Below, one piece after another: positions 6,772 through 14,443 of a stretch of DNA of 34,054 bases. The stretch is from Bermanella sp034112325 (GTDB lineage: Bacteria; Pseudomonadota; Gammaproteobacteria; Pseudomonadales; Oceanobacteraceae), in assembly GCA_034112325.1 (NCBI GenBank), contig JAWUVO010000103.1:1-34054 (forward strand), read 5' to 3'. The translations under genes and the position numbers were made by a program. Position 1 is the first letter of the stretch, and each line of letters begins with the position of its first letter. Below the pieces are notes generated by a model. It searched no databases. It had not been told where the DNA came from and saw nothing but the letters and a program-made list of their open reading frames with translations.

Positions 6772-7788
6772 TTATTTTGTTAACGGAAACTGTTGTGCAG
6801 TTTGTGTTTGCTGTTGAAGAATAGCCTGATGGTATTCAGTAATTAAGTTGCTTACGAGTTCACTGGTTTTTTGTACTCTTTGAATAGCCCCTACACCTTG
6901 ACCTGCTGACCAAATATCGCGCCAAGCTTTTTTATCGGTATTTAATTGCGGGGTTTTTGCATTACTGTCTATATCAAGTTCACTGCCAAAGTCTAGCTCG
7001 GTCTTAGGTGTAAGGTCGTTAGGGTCAATACCTGCACCCTCAATACTTTGACGCATGAAATTAGCATTTACCCCAGATATTTTAGGCGTATATACAATGT
7101 CACTGGCTTGGCTTGCTACCAACATATTTTGATAATCGGCTGCTATATTGGCTTCTTCAGTGGCTAAAAAACGAGTACCCATATAGGCCATGTCTGCGCC
7201 CATTATTTCGGCCGCCGCGATATCTCGACCGTTAGATAAACTACCCGCTAGTAATACTGTTTTAGTAAAAAACTGTCTAATTTCAGTAATCAATGCAAAA
7301 GGATTGGTGGTGCCCGCATGGCCGCCAGCGCCATTACATACCGCAATTAAACCGTCCACTCCGGCGGTGGCTGCTTTTTTACCATGTCGTGCATTTACAA
7401 CATCATGAAACACCAAGCCACCATAACTGTGTACGGCATCGACCAAATCAGAAACGGCACCTAAAGAGGTGATAACAAGCGGTACTTGATGTTTTACACA
7501 AATATCTAAATCGGTTTGCCAGCGCGGATTACTTTTATGCACAATTAAATTTACACCGAAAGGTGCCGCTTTTTTGCCTGTACTGGCTTCCCAGTTTGAC
7601 AAGCGCTTGTTAATTTCAATCACCCAGTCTTCAAAACCTTGGCTGGTGCGTTGATTAAGTGCCGGAAAAGTTCCTATTACACCAGCCTTACAGGTCTCGA
7701 CTACAAGCTCTAGGCCACTGGCAATAAACATTGGTGAAACGATTAGAGGTAGCTGTAAGCGGCCTTTAAATTGAACGGGGATGGTCAT
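6772..7788 (-). CDS. nitronate monooxygenase-like FMN protein (NMO/2-nitropropane dioxygenase family)
   Basis: TIM-barrel flavoprotein of 338 residues. Family features seen: N-terminal LPLIVSPMFIASG, the phosphate-binding/active-site segment CNGAGGHAGTTNPFA (151-165) with His157 at the usual catalytic-base position, LAGSLSNGRDIAAAEIMGADMAYMGTRFLAT, and a C-terminal WSAGQGVGAI segment. Known members oxidise alkyl nitronates, but many relatives next to acyl-CoA genes have no proven nitronate role, so the exact reaction is uncertain. Other possibilities are an enoyl-reductase-like function of the FabK superfamily. It is 66 bases downstream of the acyl-CoA dehydrogenase gene and almost surely co-transcribed with it. 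Confidence 0.88.
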   Translation of the reverse strand: MTIPVQFKGRLQLPLIVSPMFIASGLELVVETCKAGVIGTFPALNQRTSQGFEDWVIEINKRLSNWEASTGKKAAPFGVNLIVHKSNPRWQTDLDICVKHQVPLVITSLGAVSDLVDAVHSYGGLVFHDVVNARHGKKAATAGVDGLIAVCNGAGGHAGTTNPFALITEIRQFFTKTVLLAGSLSNGRDIAAAEIMGADMAYMGTRFLATEEANIAADYQNMLVASQASDIVYTPKISGVNANFMRQSIEGAGIDPNDLTPKTELDFGSELDIDSNAKTPQLNTDKKAWRDIWSAGQGVGAIQRVQKTSELVSNLITEYHQAILQQQTQTAQQFPLTK

Positions 7789-7854
7789 AAAAATTCCATA
7801 AATAAACTAAACGATTAAACTAAAAAAATATAACTAATAACTTAACAACGGTGT

Positions 7855-9009
7855 CTAGCGTCCTAGAATTCCACGGGCGATCACTTCTTTCATTATCTCT
7901 GAACTGCCGGCATAAATAGTTTGAATGCGTGCATCACGGTAAAAGCGAGAAATAGGGTACTCATCGGTGTAGCCATAGCCACCAAATAATTGCAGGCATT
8001 CATTAACCATAGTCAATTGCATTTCTGTGGCTGCTAGTTTTAGCATGGCCGCATCTTGTACAGTCATTTCGCCTGCGTGATATTTTTGAATATTTTTCTC
8101 TAGTAAAGCTCTACACATTTCAAGTTCGGTTTGACACTGAGCAAGTTTAAAGCGGGTGTTTTGAAATTGTGACACCGCTTGGCCAAATGCTTTACGTTGT
8201 GACACGTATTCGCAGGTAATATCTAAAGCACCTTGGGCGTGGCCTATCGCTTGAACCGCACAACCTAAGCGCTCTCTTGGCAACTCTTGCATTAAATATA
8301 CAAACCCTTGGCCTTCTTGGCCTAATAAAGCGTCTGCAGGAATGGCCATGTTTTCAAAAAATAATTCAGCCGTATCACTGCAATGCTGACCAATTTTTTC
8401 AATAGGTTTGCCGGTAGAAAATCCTGGTAAGCTAGTGTCGACTAAAAATAACGAGATACCTTTTGCGCCCGCTGTCTTGTCTGTTTTGGCACAAACAATA
8501 ATCATGTCGGCGTTGTTACCATTGGTAATGAAGGTTTTTGAGCCATTTAAAATATAGTGATCACCTTGTTTAACCGCGCTGGTGCGAATACCGGCAAGGT
8601 CGCTGCCAGCACTGGGTTCAGTCATGGCTATGGCGGTAACAACTTCACCAGTGACCATGGGCGGAAGCCAGCGGTCTTGTTGTGCTTGATTACCAATATT
8701 TAATATATAGGGGGCTACAATGTTTGCATGAATGTTATAGCCAGTAGCCAAGGCATGTAGGTTTAACCGACACATTTCTTCTTGAATCATTTGCGACACT
8801 TCGAAGCTGGCCTGTGCTGCGCCATATTTTTCTGGGAAATCTACCAGCAACATGCCCGCGCTGCCTAATGTGTTCCACATTTCTCTAGGCATGGCGTGAT
8901 TTTTTTCCCAGCTATCATAATGTGGAAGTACCTCTTGCTCTAAAAAACGCAACACCATGTCTCGGAACATTTGTATTTCTTCTGAGTTAGCAATTTCGGT
9001 ATTAGGCAT
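7855..9009 (-). CDS. acyl-CoA dehydrogenase (long-chain-type active site)
   Basis: FAD enzyme that introduces the alpha-beta double bond in acyl-CoA, 384 residues. Seen: AIAMTEPSAGSDLAGIRTSA (127-145, FAD/substrate binding), NGSKTFITNG, QRKAFGQ (271-277), and the C-terminal QLFGGYGYTDEYPISRFYRDARI. The residue at the MCAD catalytic position is Ala367 (IYAGSSEIM). A Glu occurs instead in LPRERL (Glu246), as in long-chain acyl-CoA dehydrogenases whose base lies there, so Glu246 is the probable base. Strong AGGAG eight bases before the ATG. First gene of the minus-strand operon acd-NMO-crotonase-GST; an AraC-type regulator is divergent. Confidence 0.95.
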   Translation of the reverse strand: MPNTEIANSEEIQMFRDMVLRFLEQEVLPHYDSWEKNHAMPREMWNTLGSAGMLLVDFPEKYGAAQASFEVSQMIQEEMCRLNLHALATGYNIHANIVAPYILNIGNQAQQDRWLPPMVTGEVVTAIAMTEPSAGSDLAGIRTSAVKQGDHYILNGSKTFITNGNNADMIIVCAKTDKTAGAKGISLFLVDTSLPGFSTGKPIEKIGQHCSDTAELFFENMAIPADALLGQEGQGFVYLMQELPRERLGCAVQAIGHAQGALDITCEYVSQRKAFGQAVSQFQNTRFKLAQCQTELEMCRALLEKNIQKYHAGEMTVQDAAMLKLAATEMQLTMVNECLQLFGGYGYTDEYPISRFYRDARIQTIYAGSSEIMKEVIARGILGR

Positions 9010-9034
9010 AGTTTTCTCCTGTTAAATCAATTAA

Positions 9035-9068
9035 CGGTTAAATTTGCGGTTAAATTAATGATTAAATT
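9035..9068. repeat. three direct repeats with 12-bp period in the acd leader/promoter region
   Basis: GGTTAAATT at 9036-9044, GGTTAAATT at 9048-9056 and GATTAAATT at 9060-9068 follow each other in exact 12-base steps, 27-59 bases upstream of the acd start codon. They lie in the shared region between acd and the divergent AraC-type gene. A protein-binding role is inference; the region is generally AT-rich. Confidence 0.5.
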
Positions 9069-9205
9069 ATTGCCACATAGCTTTTTAGATACAATAACCA
9101 ATACAGTCAATTAGTTAGCAATTACGGACACAGTAAATTAGAATAAAGACAATATTATCGAATAAATATGGATTTTCCTTAATAAATTATCAAAACCGGA
9201 CACTA

Positions 9206-10237
9206 ATGAGCTCTGAAAATAATATGTCTAATGGGCTGACAATAGCCAATTACTTTGCCCGCACGCACCTGTCTAATGGCGTGTCGGTAGGCGCCTGTGA
9301 GCAACAAATACTGCGTCATACGGGGCTGACACCGACACAACTAGATCACCCTAAGGCAAGAATACTCGCTACCCAATTGGCGGATATTGTGAACAATTGC
9401 TGGGCTTTTAGTGGCGATGAGTTATTAGGGTTTACTCAGCAGAAATTAAAACTAGGGATGTTTGAGTTATTGGCCGAACACTTAATTACATGTAAAACGT
9501 TAAAGGACGTGCTTAGTTATATCGAGAGATTTTATTGTTTAAGCGGTGAGCAACTTGCGGTAAAAACACACCTAGAGGGTCCGTATATTGTGGTCAGTTT
9601 AGCGCCTAATTTTAATGAAAACCGTAACAGCCCAGTCACTAAAACATTATTAATTGAATTGTTATTGTTAATTTTTCATCGTTTTTGTAGTTGGCTACTA
9701 GGACAAGTTATCCCTCTAACTAAGGTGAGCTTACAATATGATAGGCCAGAGCATTATCAAGAATATCGTTTAATGTTTCCTAGTATTTGTGAATTTAATT
9801 GCCAGTACAATGCATTGGTATTTGATGCGAAATATTTAGAATTATCTGTTGTACGAAATGCAGACGAATTAACAAGTTATCTGCAAGAAATTCCTTTGCA
9901 ATGGTTTAAAAAGCCATCTTTTTATGGCTCGTGTACCGCGCAAGTTATGGGATTTTTAGACAAAGATTTAGACCATGATAGCGATATTGAAAAGGTTGCC
10001 AATAAACTGAATATGACCTCTAGAACGTTACGCCGAAAATTAACTAAAGAGGGAAGTCGTTTTCAGCAATTAAAAGATAATGTACGTCGCGATCGGGCGA
10101 TTAATTTATTAGGGCAATTTAATCTATCCATATCTGACATAGGTTTAAAAATTGGCTTTACTGAAGCGGCTTCTTTCTCAAGGGCCTTTAAGCAGTGGAC
10201 AGGCGTATCACCTAGTGCTTACCGACAGGATAAGTAA
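9206..10237 (+). CDS. AraC-family transcriptional regulator (OruR/Arabinose_bd type)
   Basis: DNA-binding regulator of 343 residues. The N-terminal 220 residues resemble the arabinose-binding-like ligand domain found in OruR/ArgR-type AraC members. The C-terminal part (about 255-343) holds two helix-turn-helix units: VANKLNMTSRTLRRKLTKEG and ISDIGLKIGFTEAASFSRAFKQWTGVSPSAYR, the latter being the AraC signature. ATG 9206 has only a weak GGA upstream; an internal ATG at codon 7 is an alternative. Being divergent from acd, with 196 bases between, it is the likely local regulator of the acd-NMO-crotonase-GST operon, sensing an acid or acyl derivative (inference). Confidence 0.92.
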   Translation: MSSENNMSNGLTIANYFARTHLSNGVSVGACEQQILRHTGLTPTQLDHPKARILATQLADIVNNCWAFSGDELLGFTQQKLKLGMFELLAEHLITCKTLKDVLSYIERFYCLSGEQLAVKTHLEGPYIVVSLAPNFNENRNSPVTKTLLIELLLLIFHRFCSWLLGQVIPLTKVSLQYDRPEHYQEYRLMFPSICEFNCQYNALVFDAKYLELSVVRNADELTSYLQEIPLQWFKKPSFYGSCTAQVMGFLDKDLDHDSDIEKVANKLNMTSRTLRRKLTKEGSRFQQLKDNVRRDRAINLLGQFNLSISDIGLKIGFTEAASFSRAFKQWTGVSPSAYRQDK

Positions 10238-10394
10238 CTAGCTGCTAAAAACCTATGTAGCTAATTTATTATTAAGTAGATATTTTTAGTTTAAATATAC
10301 ACCTATATTTATATGGAACTTAATTTCAAGCATGTAAACTAATAAATGCATCAATACTGTTTAGCTACGAATTATAATAATAAAGGAAGTTAAA

Positions 10395-11030
10395 ATGAAC
10401 GAATCAAGCAGACGTGTTTTTATTAAAAGAGGTCTCTTTGCCACTACGCTTTCTTTGCTGTCTTATTCTGCTAATTCAAGCAGTCCTACACCAAAAGAAA
10501 TAGAAGGGCCTTTTTACCCTGTGTTAGCGCAGAAAGATAAGGACTTTGATCTTACCCAGGTTAAAGATCAAATGGGGGTTGCAAAAGGGCAGGTGGTATT
10601 TATTGAAGGCCGAGTATTAGATACTAATGATAATCCCATTGAAAATGCCACGGTTGACTTATGGCAAGCTAATGCAGCAGGGAAATATAGACATCCACAC
10701 GATTCGAATAACGCACCTTTAGACCCAAATTTTCAAGGTTGGGCAATTGTCAAAAGTGGTAAAGACGGTTATTTTCGTTTTAAAACAATTATTCCAGGGG
10801 CTTATCCAGTATCAGATACATGGACAAGGCCGCCGCATATACATTTTAAGATTACTAAAAAAGGCTATTTAGAAATAATTACACAAATGTATTTTCCTGA
10901 CCATGAGTTGAACATGCCTGATTTACTATTGAAACGTAAAAGTATAAATGAGCAAACTCATATGATCGCATCTAAAGTAAAGGGTAAACTAGATACGCTG
11001 AAATATGACATTATTCTTGAGGAGCTATAG
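10395..11030 (+). CDS. exported intradiol ring-cleavage dioxygenase
   Basis: Non-haem Fe(III) enzyme of the catechol/protocatechuate dioxygenase superfamily, 211 residues, resembling the beta subunit of protocatechuate 3,4-dioxygenase. Seen: EGPFYP near residue 37, GRVLDTNDNPIENATVDLWQANAAGKY, GYFRFKTIIPGAYP, and RPPHIHFKI; the four iron ligands Tyr98, Tyr137, His148 and His150 are all present. The N terminus has a twin-arginine signal (SRRVFIKRG then LFATTLSLLSYS), which points to folded export across the inner membrane. AAAGGAAG precedes the ATG. Its stop is only 27 bases from the stop of the convergent TonB receptor gene. Exact substrate unknown; the enzyme class is secure. Confidence 0.93.
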   Translation: MNESSRRVFIKRGLFATTLSLLSYSANSSSPTPKEIEGPFYPVLAQKDKDFDLTQVKDQMGVAKGQVVFIEGRVLDTNDNPIENATVDLWQANAAGKYRHPHDSNNAPLDPNFQGWAIVKSGKDGYFRFKTIIPGAYPVSDTWTRPPHIHFKITKKGYLEIITQMYFPDHELNMPDLLLKRKSINEQTHMIASKVKGKLDTLKYDIILEEL

Positions 11031-11057
11031 CTAGCTGGTGACTGGATTTATCTCCTT

Positions 11058-13010
11058 TTAAAAATGGTATTTAATACCAGTTAGTATATTTATGCCGTCG
11101 CCATTGGGAACCAGTTGGTCGTCAGATAAGTCCACTATATCTGTAGCCACAAGTCGCTCGTCTAATATGTTGCGAATGGTTAGGAAAAATTCCGTAGAGT
11201 TTTTCTTGTAGCCGTAATCAGTATTTAATTGATATGTGGTTGGGGCTTTATTGTGTTGTCCTACTACGCGCAAAGACAAACCAACAGATTGATGATTAAT
11301 TATCTTATAGGTGGCGCCAAGAGCAGCTGTTATCTTTGGAACAAAAGGAGCGGTAACATCATCTTTTTGCTTGCTATCTCCTTCGTAAATGTAACTTGCA
11401 TTAGCAAACATTAACATCGTGGAAGTAGCTTTTTGATAATCTAGCTCAATTCCTGAGCGTTCAAACTTATTCGCATTAAAGTAATTTACTATGCCGTCTT
11501 GCTCCCTTCTTTGAATAAAATCTGCGCCATGTAAATGGTAAGTATTGACCACAAAAAGAGTGTTATCTTTTTCATAAGAATATGCAAAGTCAAAAGTTTT
11601 AACTGTTTCGGCTGTTAATTCAGAATTACCCTTTAGTACACCTGGAGCATTAATATAAGTTTGCACAAAGTTAGGCGAATTAAAGCCCACCGAATAGAGA
11701 AGTTTAATAGATTGTCTTTGATCTATTTTATACACGGATGATAGTCTAGGTGTGAATTTTTCGCCACTTTGGCTATTGTCTGTATAACGACCACCAAGAA
11801 TAAAGCGCCATTTATTAGCGCTATAATCGGCTTGAGCGTATAAGGAATTTTCCTGTGTATTTTGCGACTCAACTAATTTTATTACGTTAGTATTACTCGC
11901 TTGGCTGTAGAGAAAATAGTCGTCAATATTTCTACGTTCAAATTCAATGCCCGCTAAAAAATTTAACGTTGAAGCTGCTTGATATTGAATGGAGCTGCCA
12001 CTGCGCCAACGATAATTTTGATCGCCGTCATCGGCAAAACGAAAGCCGCCATGTGCGCCTACACCCAGTACGTTATTTGACTCAAAAGCTAAAGAAAAAC
12101 GATTGTAGTCTGAAAAAATATTCACCTTGATGTTATTAAAATTCCAACTGTTGTCTGCGTGCACTAGGTAACCAGTATGTTCAAGGTTTTGGCCTGTTAC
12201 CAAAGTTGAAGGGCGGTCATCTGCGTTAATAAGGGCTTTAAAGGTTTGAGCAAACACATTCAGCTCTCCTTTTCTGTATTTGACGAGTAGTGATTTCATT
12301 TCTTCTGATTTAGCCCCGTTACCGTCGTCATTAATATTTGCGGGAAAGAAAGAGGGTTGTAATACATCGGTATATTCACCTTCATAGCTGTCTTCACTTT
12401 GTCCTTCGAAAGATAGGGAAAATGAAGAATCAGCGGAAATACCTTGATAGATATAGCCGCCACCATTTATTTTATTATGTGAACCAGCTGAAAACGCAAC
12501 GACACTTTGTGGGGTTTGTTTAGTAATAATATTAATAACGCCGGCTGATGCATTACTGCCATAAATAACCGCACCGGGCCCACGAATCACCTCTACGTGG
12601 CTAATTGCCTCAAGTGGCATGCCCAACAATGGAATTTCTGAGTGAGAAGGCATCCAATAAGGGACGCCATCCAGCATGAATAACACTTTTTGATTAAATG
12701 CCTCAACTAGACCACGAATCATTACGGTGGTACCGCCTAAACGGCTGTCTTGTAATACAAAGCCAGGGATGAATGACAGTAGGTCTTTTAGAGTGCGTAG
12801 GCCCATACCTGACACATCCTTCATGTCATATCGGGAGACAATGGCGGGGGTGTCAATGATGCGTTCTGAATTTGGCGAAGCCACGCTCACTCTAATTTGT
12901 AAAAGTTCTTGCAGCGACATATTAAAATAGCTGGTAGGTTCTTTTGCAAACAGAGTAATAGATACCAAGCACAACGCAGTAACAAGGGCCGCTCTGTTAA
13001 ATATCAGCAT
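11058..13010 (-). CDS. TonB-dependent outer-membrane receptor
   Basis: Outer-membrane active-transport receptor of 650 residues. A signal peptide (LVTALCLVSITLFAKE, residues 9-24) leads to a short SLQELLQIRVSVAS segment, then a plug domain with DTPAIVSRYD, LLSFIPGF, TVMIRG, LFMLDGVPYW and HVEVIRGPGAVIYGSNASAGVINIIT (about 138-163), and a beta-barrel that ends in an aromatic (YHF). The beginning SLxELLxxxVxVAS is common in receptors of the vitamin B12/colicin I type lacking a signalling domain. No TonB, ExbB or regulator gene is adjacent. Ligand unknown; siderophore, cofactor or aromatic polymer are possible. The Shine-Dalgarno sequence is weak. Confidence 0.93.
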   Translation of the reverse strand: MLIFNRAALVTALCLVSITLFAKEPTSYFNMSLQELLQIRVSVASPNSERIIDTPAIVSRYDMKDVSGMGLRTLKDLLSFIPGFVLQDSRLGGTTVMIRGLVEAFNQKVLFMLDGVPYWMPSHSEIPLLGMPLEAISHVEVIRGPGAVIYGSNASAGVINIITKQTPQSVVAFSAGSHNKINGGGYIYQGISADSSFSLSFEGQSEDSYEGEYTDVLQPSFFPANINDDGNGAKSEEMKSLLVKYRKGELNVFAQTFKALINADDRPSTLVTGQNLEHTGYLVHADNSWNFNNIKVNIFSDYNRFSLAFESNNVLGVGAHGGFRFADDGDQNYRWRSGSSIQYQAASTLNFLAGIEFERRNIDDYFLYSQASNTNVIKLVESQNTQENSLYAQADYSANKWRFILGGRYTDNSQSGEKFTPRLSSVYKIDQRQSIKLLYSVGFNSPNFVQTYINAPGVLKGNSELTAETVKTFDFAYSYEKDNTLFVVNTYHLHGADFIQRREQDGIVNYFNANKFERSGIELDYQKATSTMLMFANASYIYEGDSKQKDDVTAPFVPKITAALGATYKIINHQSVGLSLRVVGQHNKAPTTYQLNTDYGYKKNSTEFFLTIRNILDERLVATDIVDLSDDQLVPNGDGINILTGIKYHF

Positions 13011-13345
13011 ATTAAAGTTGCCATTAGCCTATTTATTATTGTGCAGTCTATTTAAATATTAGCTTACTAGAAGTAGTTTTTCCAAAATAATCTAAGTCAT
13101 CTATAAACCAGCAAAACACTCAAATGAAGATAAACGCTACTGGCCGCTAATCTAGGGGCTTTCGGCATAAAGCTATAGGTAAATAGTAACCACTTAGTCA
13201 GGTCGAAATTACTTGTAAAATATCTGCTTTCACTATGTTTTAACAGATTAACTAAGTTAGTTTTTTCTAAAATTTCGCCTGGGATTGCACTTATTTAATT
13301 AACTCTTTGCTTAATAATATGATAATTATTAAAAGGTGATTAGTT
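13011..13345. other. AT-rich intergenic region without recognised gene
   Basis: About 335 bases between the divergent TonB receptor gene and the regulatory module of the FNT gene. I see no ORF, RNA gene or repeat I can support here. The TonB receptor promoter must lie in it but no convincing -35/-10 pair stands out. Confidence 0.5.
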
Positions 13346-13395
13346 TTGGTGCGCATTTCAATATTTACGTTATGACTGCATTAATTGCGCACCAA
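13346..13395. promoter_or_regulatory. long inverted repeat upstream of the sigma-54 promoter (possible activator site)
   Basis: Perfect 10-base arms TTGGTGCGCA (13346-13355) and TGCGCACCAA (13386-13395) are 30 bases apart. They lie about 88-137 bases before the predicted start, the usual distance for an enhancer-binding activator of sigma-54. The GGTGC/GCACC cores equal NtrC half-sites, but neither arm has a full NtrC palindrome, so the bound protein is uncertain. Confidence 0.6.
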
Positions 13396-13437
13396 TAATA
13401 AGCCATGCTTTATATTTTTTATTAAAATATTCATATA

Positions 13438-13450
13438 TATCAATGACTTA
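13438..13450 (+). promoter_or_regulatory. IHF-like binding site
   Basis: TATCAATGACTTA fits the IHF consensus WATCARNNNNTTR at every fixed position and has an A/T-rich tract on its upstream side. It stands between the inverted repeat and the -24 element, where DNA bending would bring an activator to the polymerase. A match of this length can occur by chance in AT-rich DNA. Confidence 0.5.
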
Positions 13451-13456
13451 GATACT

Positions 13457-13472
13457 TGGCATCTTTAGTGCT
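13457..13472 (+). promoter_or_regulatory. candidate sigma-54 (-24/-12) promoter of the FNT gene
   Basis: TGGCATCTTTAGTGCT matches TGGCACG-N4-TTGCW with invariant GG and GC doublets exactly 12 bases apart. Transcription would start near 13483, giving a leader of about 30 bases before the ATG at 13514. Confidence 0.6.
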
Positions 13473-13513
13473 ATTAAATAATCGAATGACCCTTAAAACA
13501 AGTGAGAATGAAG

Positions 13514-14326
13514 ATGTCCTATTTAGAACCAAGTGAGTTTGTCACCAAAATGGTGGATTCTGGCGAATCAAAAGTATTCATGTCTACAAAAGACACTCTT
13601 ATTAGAGCGTTTATGGCGGGCGCAATATTAGGCCTTGCAGCTATATTCGCCATTACTGTAGCGGTTAAAACTGGTCAGCCTTTAGTTGGCGCGCTGCTTT
13701 TCCCGGTTGGTTTTATCATGCTTTATTTGATGAAATTTGATTTGTTAACTGGTGTATTCACTTTAGTACCTTTGGCATACCTTGATAAGCGTCCAGGTGT
13801 AACGCCGTCGCGCATTTTACGTAACTGGGGTTTGGTTTTTGTAGGTAACTTTGCTGGTGCCATGACAACTGCATTTATGATGTCTTTTATACTAACCTAC
13901 GGTTATGCAATAGACGGCGGTGCCATTGCAGCAAAGGTAGCGTCTATTGGTGAATCTCGAACTCTAGGTTATCAAGAGCAAGGAATGGGCGGTTGGTTTA
14001 CTATTTTTATTCGCGGCATGTTGTGTAACTGGATGGTTTCTATGGGTGTTGTAGGCGCTATGATCACTACATCAGCTGGCGCTAAAATGGCGGCAATGTG
14101 GATGCCTGTTATGTTGTTCTTCTTTATGGGCTTTGAGCACTCAATTGTTAATATGTTCTTATTCCCTTTCTCAATGATTATGGGTGGCGAATTCACTATT
14201 TATGATTACCTAGTATGGAACGAAATCCCTACTGTTTTGGGTAACCTATTTGGTGGCTTGTGCTTGGTAGGTTTACCTTTGTACTACACCCATGTTAGAA
14301 CTTCAAAGAGTACTAACGCGGCTTAA
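13514..14326 (+). CDS. formate/nitrite transporter (FNT) family channel
   Basis: Inner-membrane pentameric anion channel of the FocA/NirC family, 270 residues. Seen: six hydrophobic spans, the NWGLVFVGNFAGA segment, NWMVSMGVVGAMITTSAGAKMAAMWMPVMLF, and GFEHSIVNMF with the central pore histidine at His209, the same number as in FocA. GTG 13502 and ATG 13508 are also in frame, but GTGAG then acts as the ribosome binding site seven bases before ATG 13514. The sigma-54-type promoter and the following kinase/phosphatase gene, a type known from Pseudomonas nitrate-assimilation loci, favour nitrite as substrate (inference). A terminator follows. Confidence 0.92.
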   Translation: MSYLEPSEFVTKMVDSGESKVFMSTKDTLIRAFMAGAILGLAAIFAITVAVKTGQPLVGALLFPVGFIMLYLMKFDLLTGVFTLVPLAYLDKRPGVTPSRILRNWGLVFVGNFAGAMTTAFMMSFILTYGYAIDGGAIAAKVASIGESRTLGYQEQGMGGWFTIFIRGMLCNWMVSMGVVGAMITTSAGAKMAAMWMPVMLFFFMGFEHSIVNMFLFPFSMIMGGEFTIYDYLVWNEIPTVLGNLFGGLCLVGLPLYYTHVRTSKSTNAA

Positions 14327-14360
14327 TTAATCTGATTAATTAACCATAGTATTTAATATT

Positions 14361-14396
14361 AAAGGCTCCGTAATACACGTTACGGAGCCTTTTTTA
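14361..14396 (+). terminator. intrinsic terminator after the FNT gene
   Basis: A 12-bp stem (AAGGCTCCGTAA / TTACGGAGCCTT) with a six-base loop is followed by TTTTT. It separates the FNT gene from the phosphatase/kinase gene that starts 48 bases later, so read-through would be partial. Confidence 0.92.
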
Positions 14397-14443
14397 TTGT
14401 TATATTATGATCGACAATAATAAATTCTATTAGGAGTTAAAAA

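Noticed and set aside
13346..13395. Canonical NtrC binding site
   Set aside because: Only half-sites fit; each arm lacks its partner at the proper five-base spacing, so I report it only as an inverted repeat.
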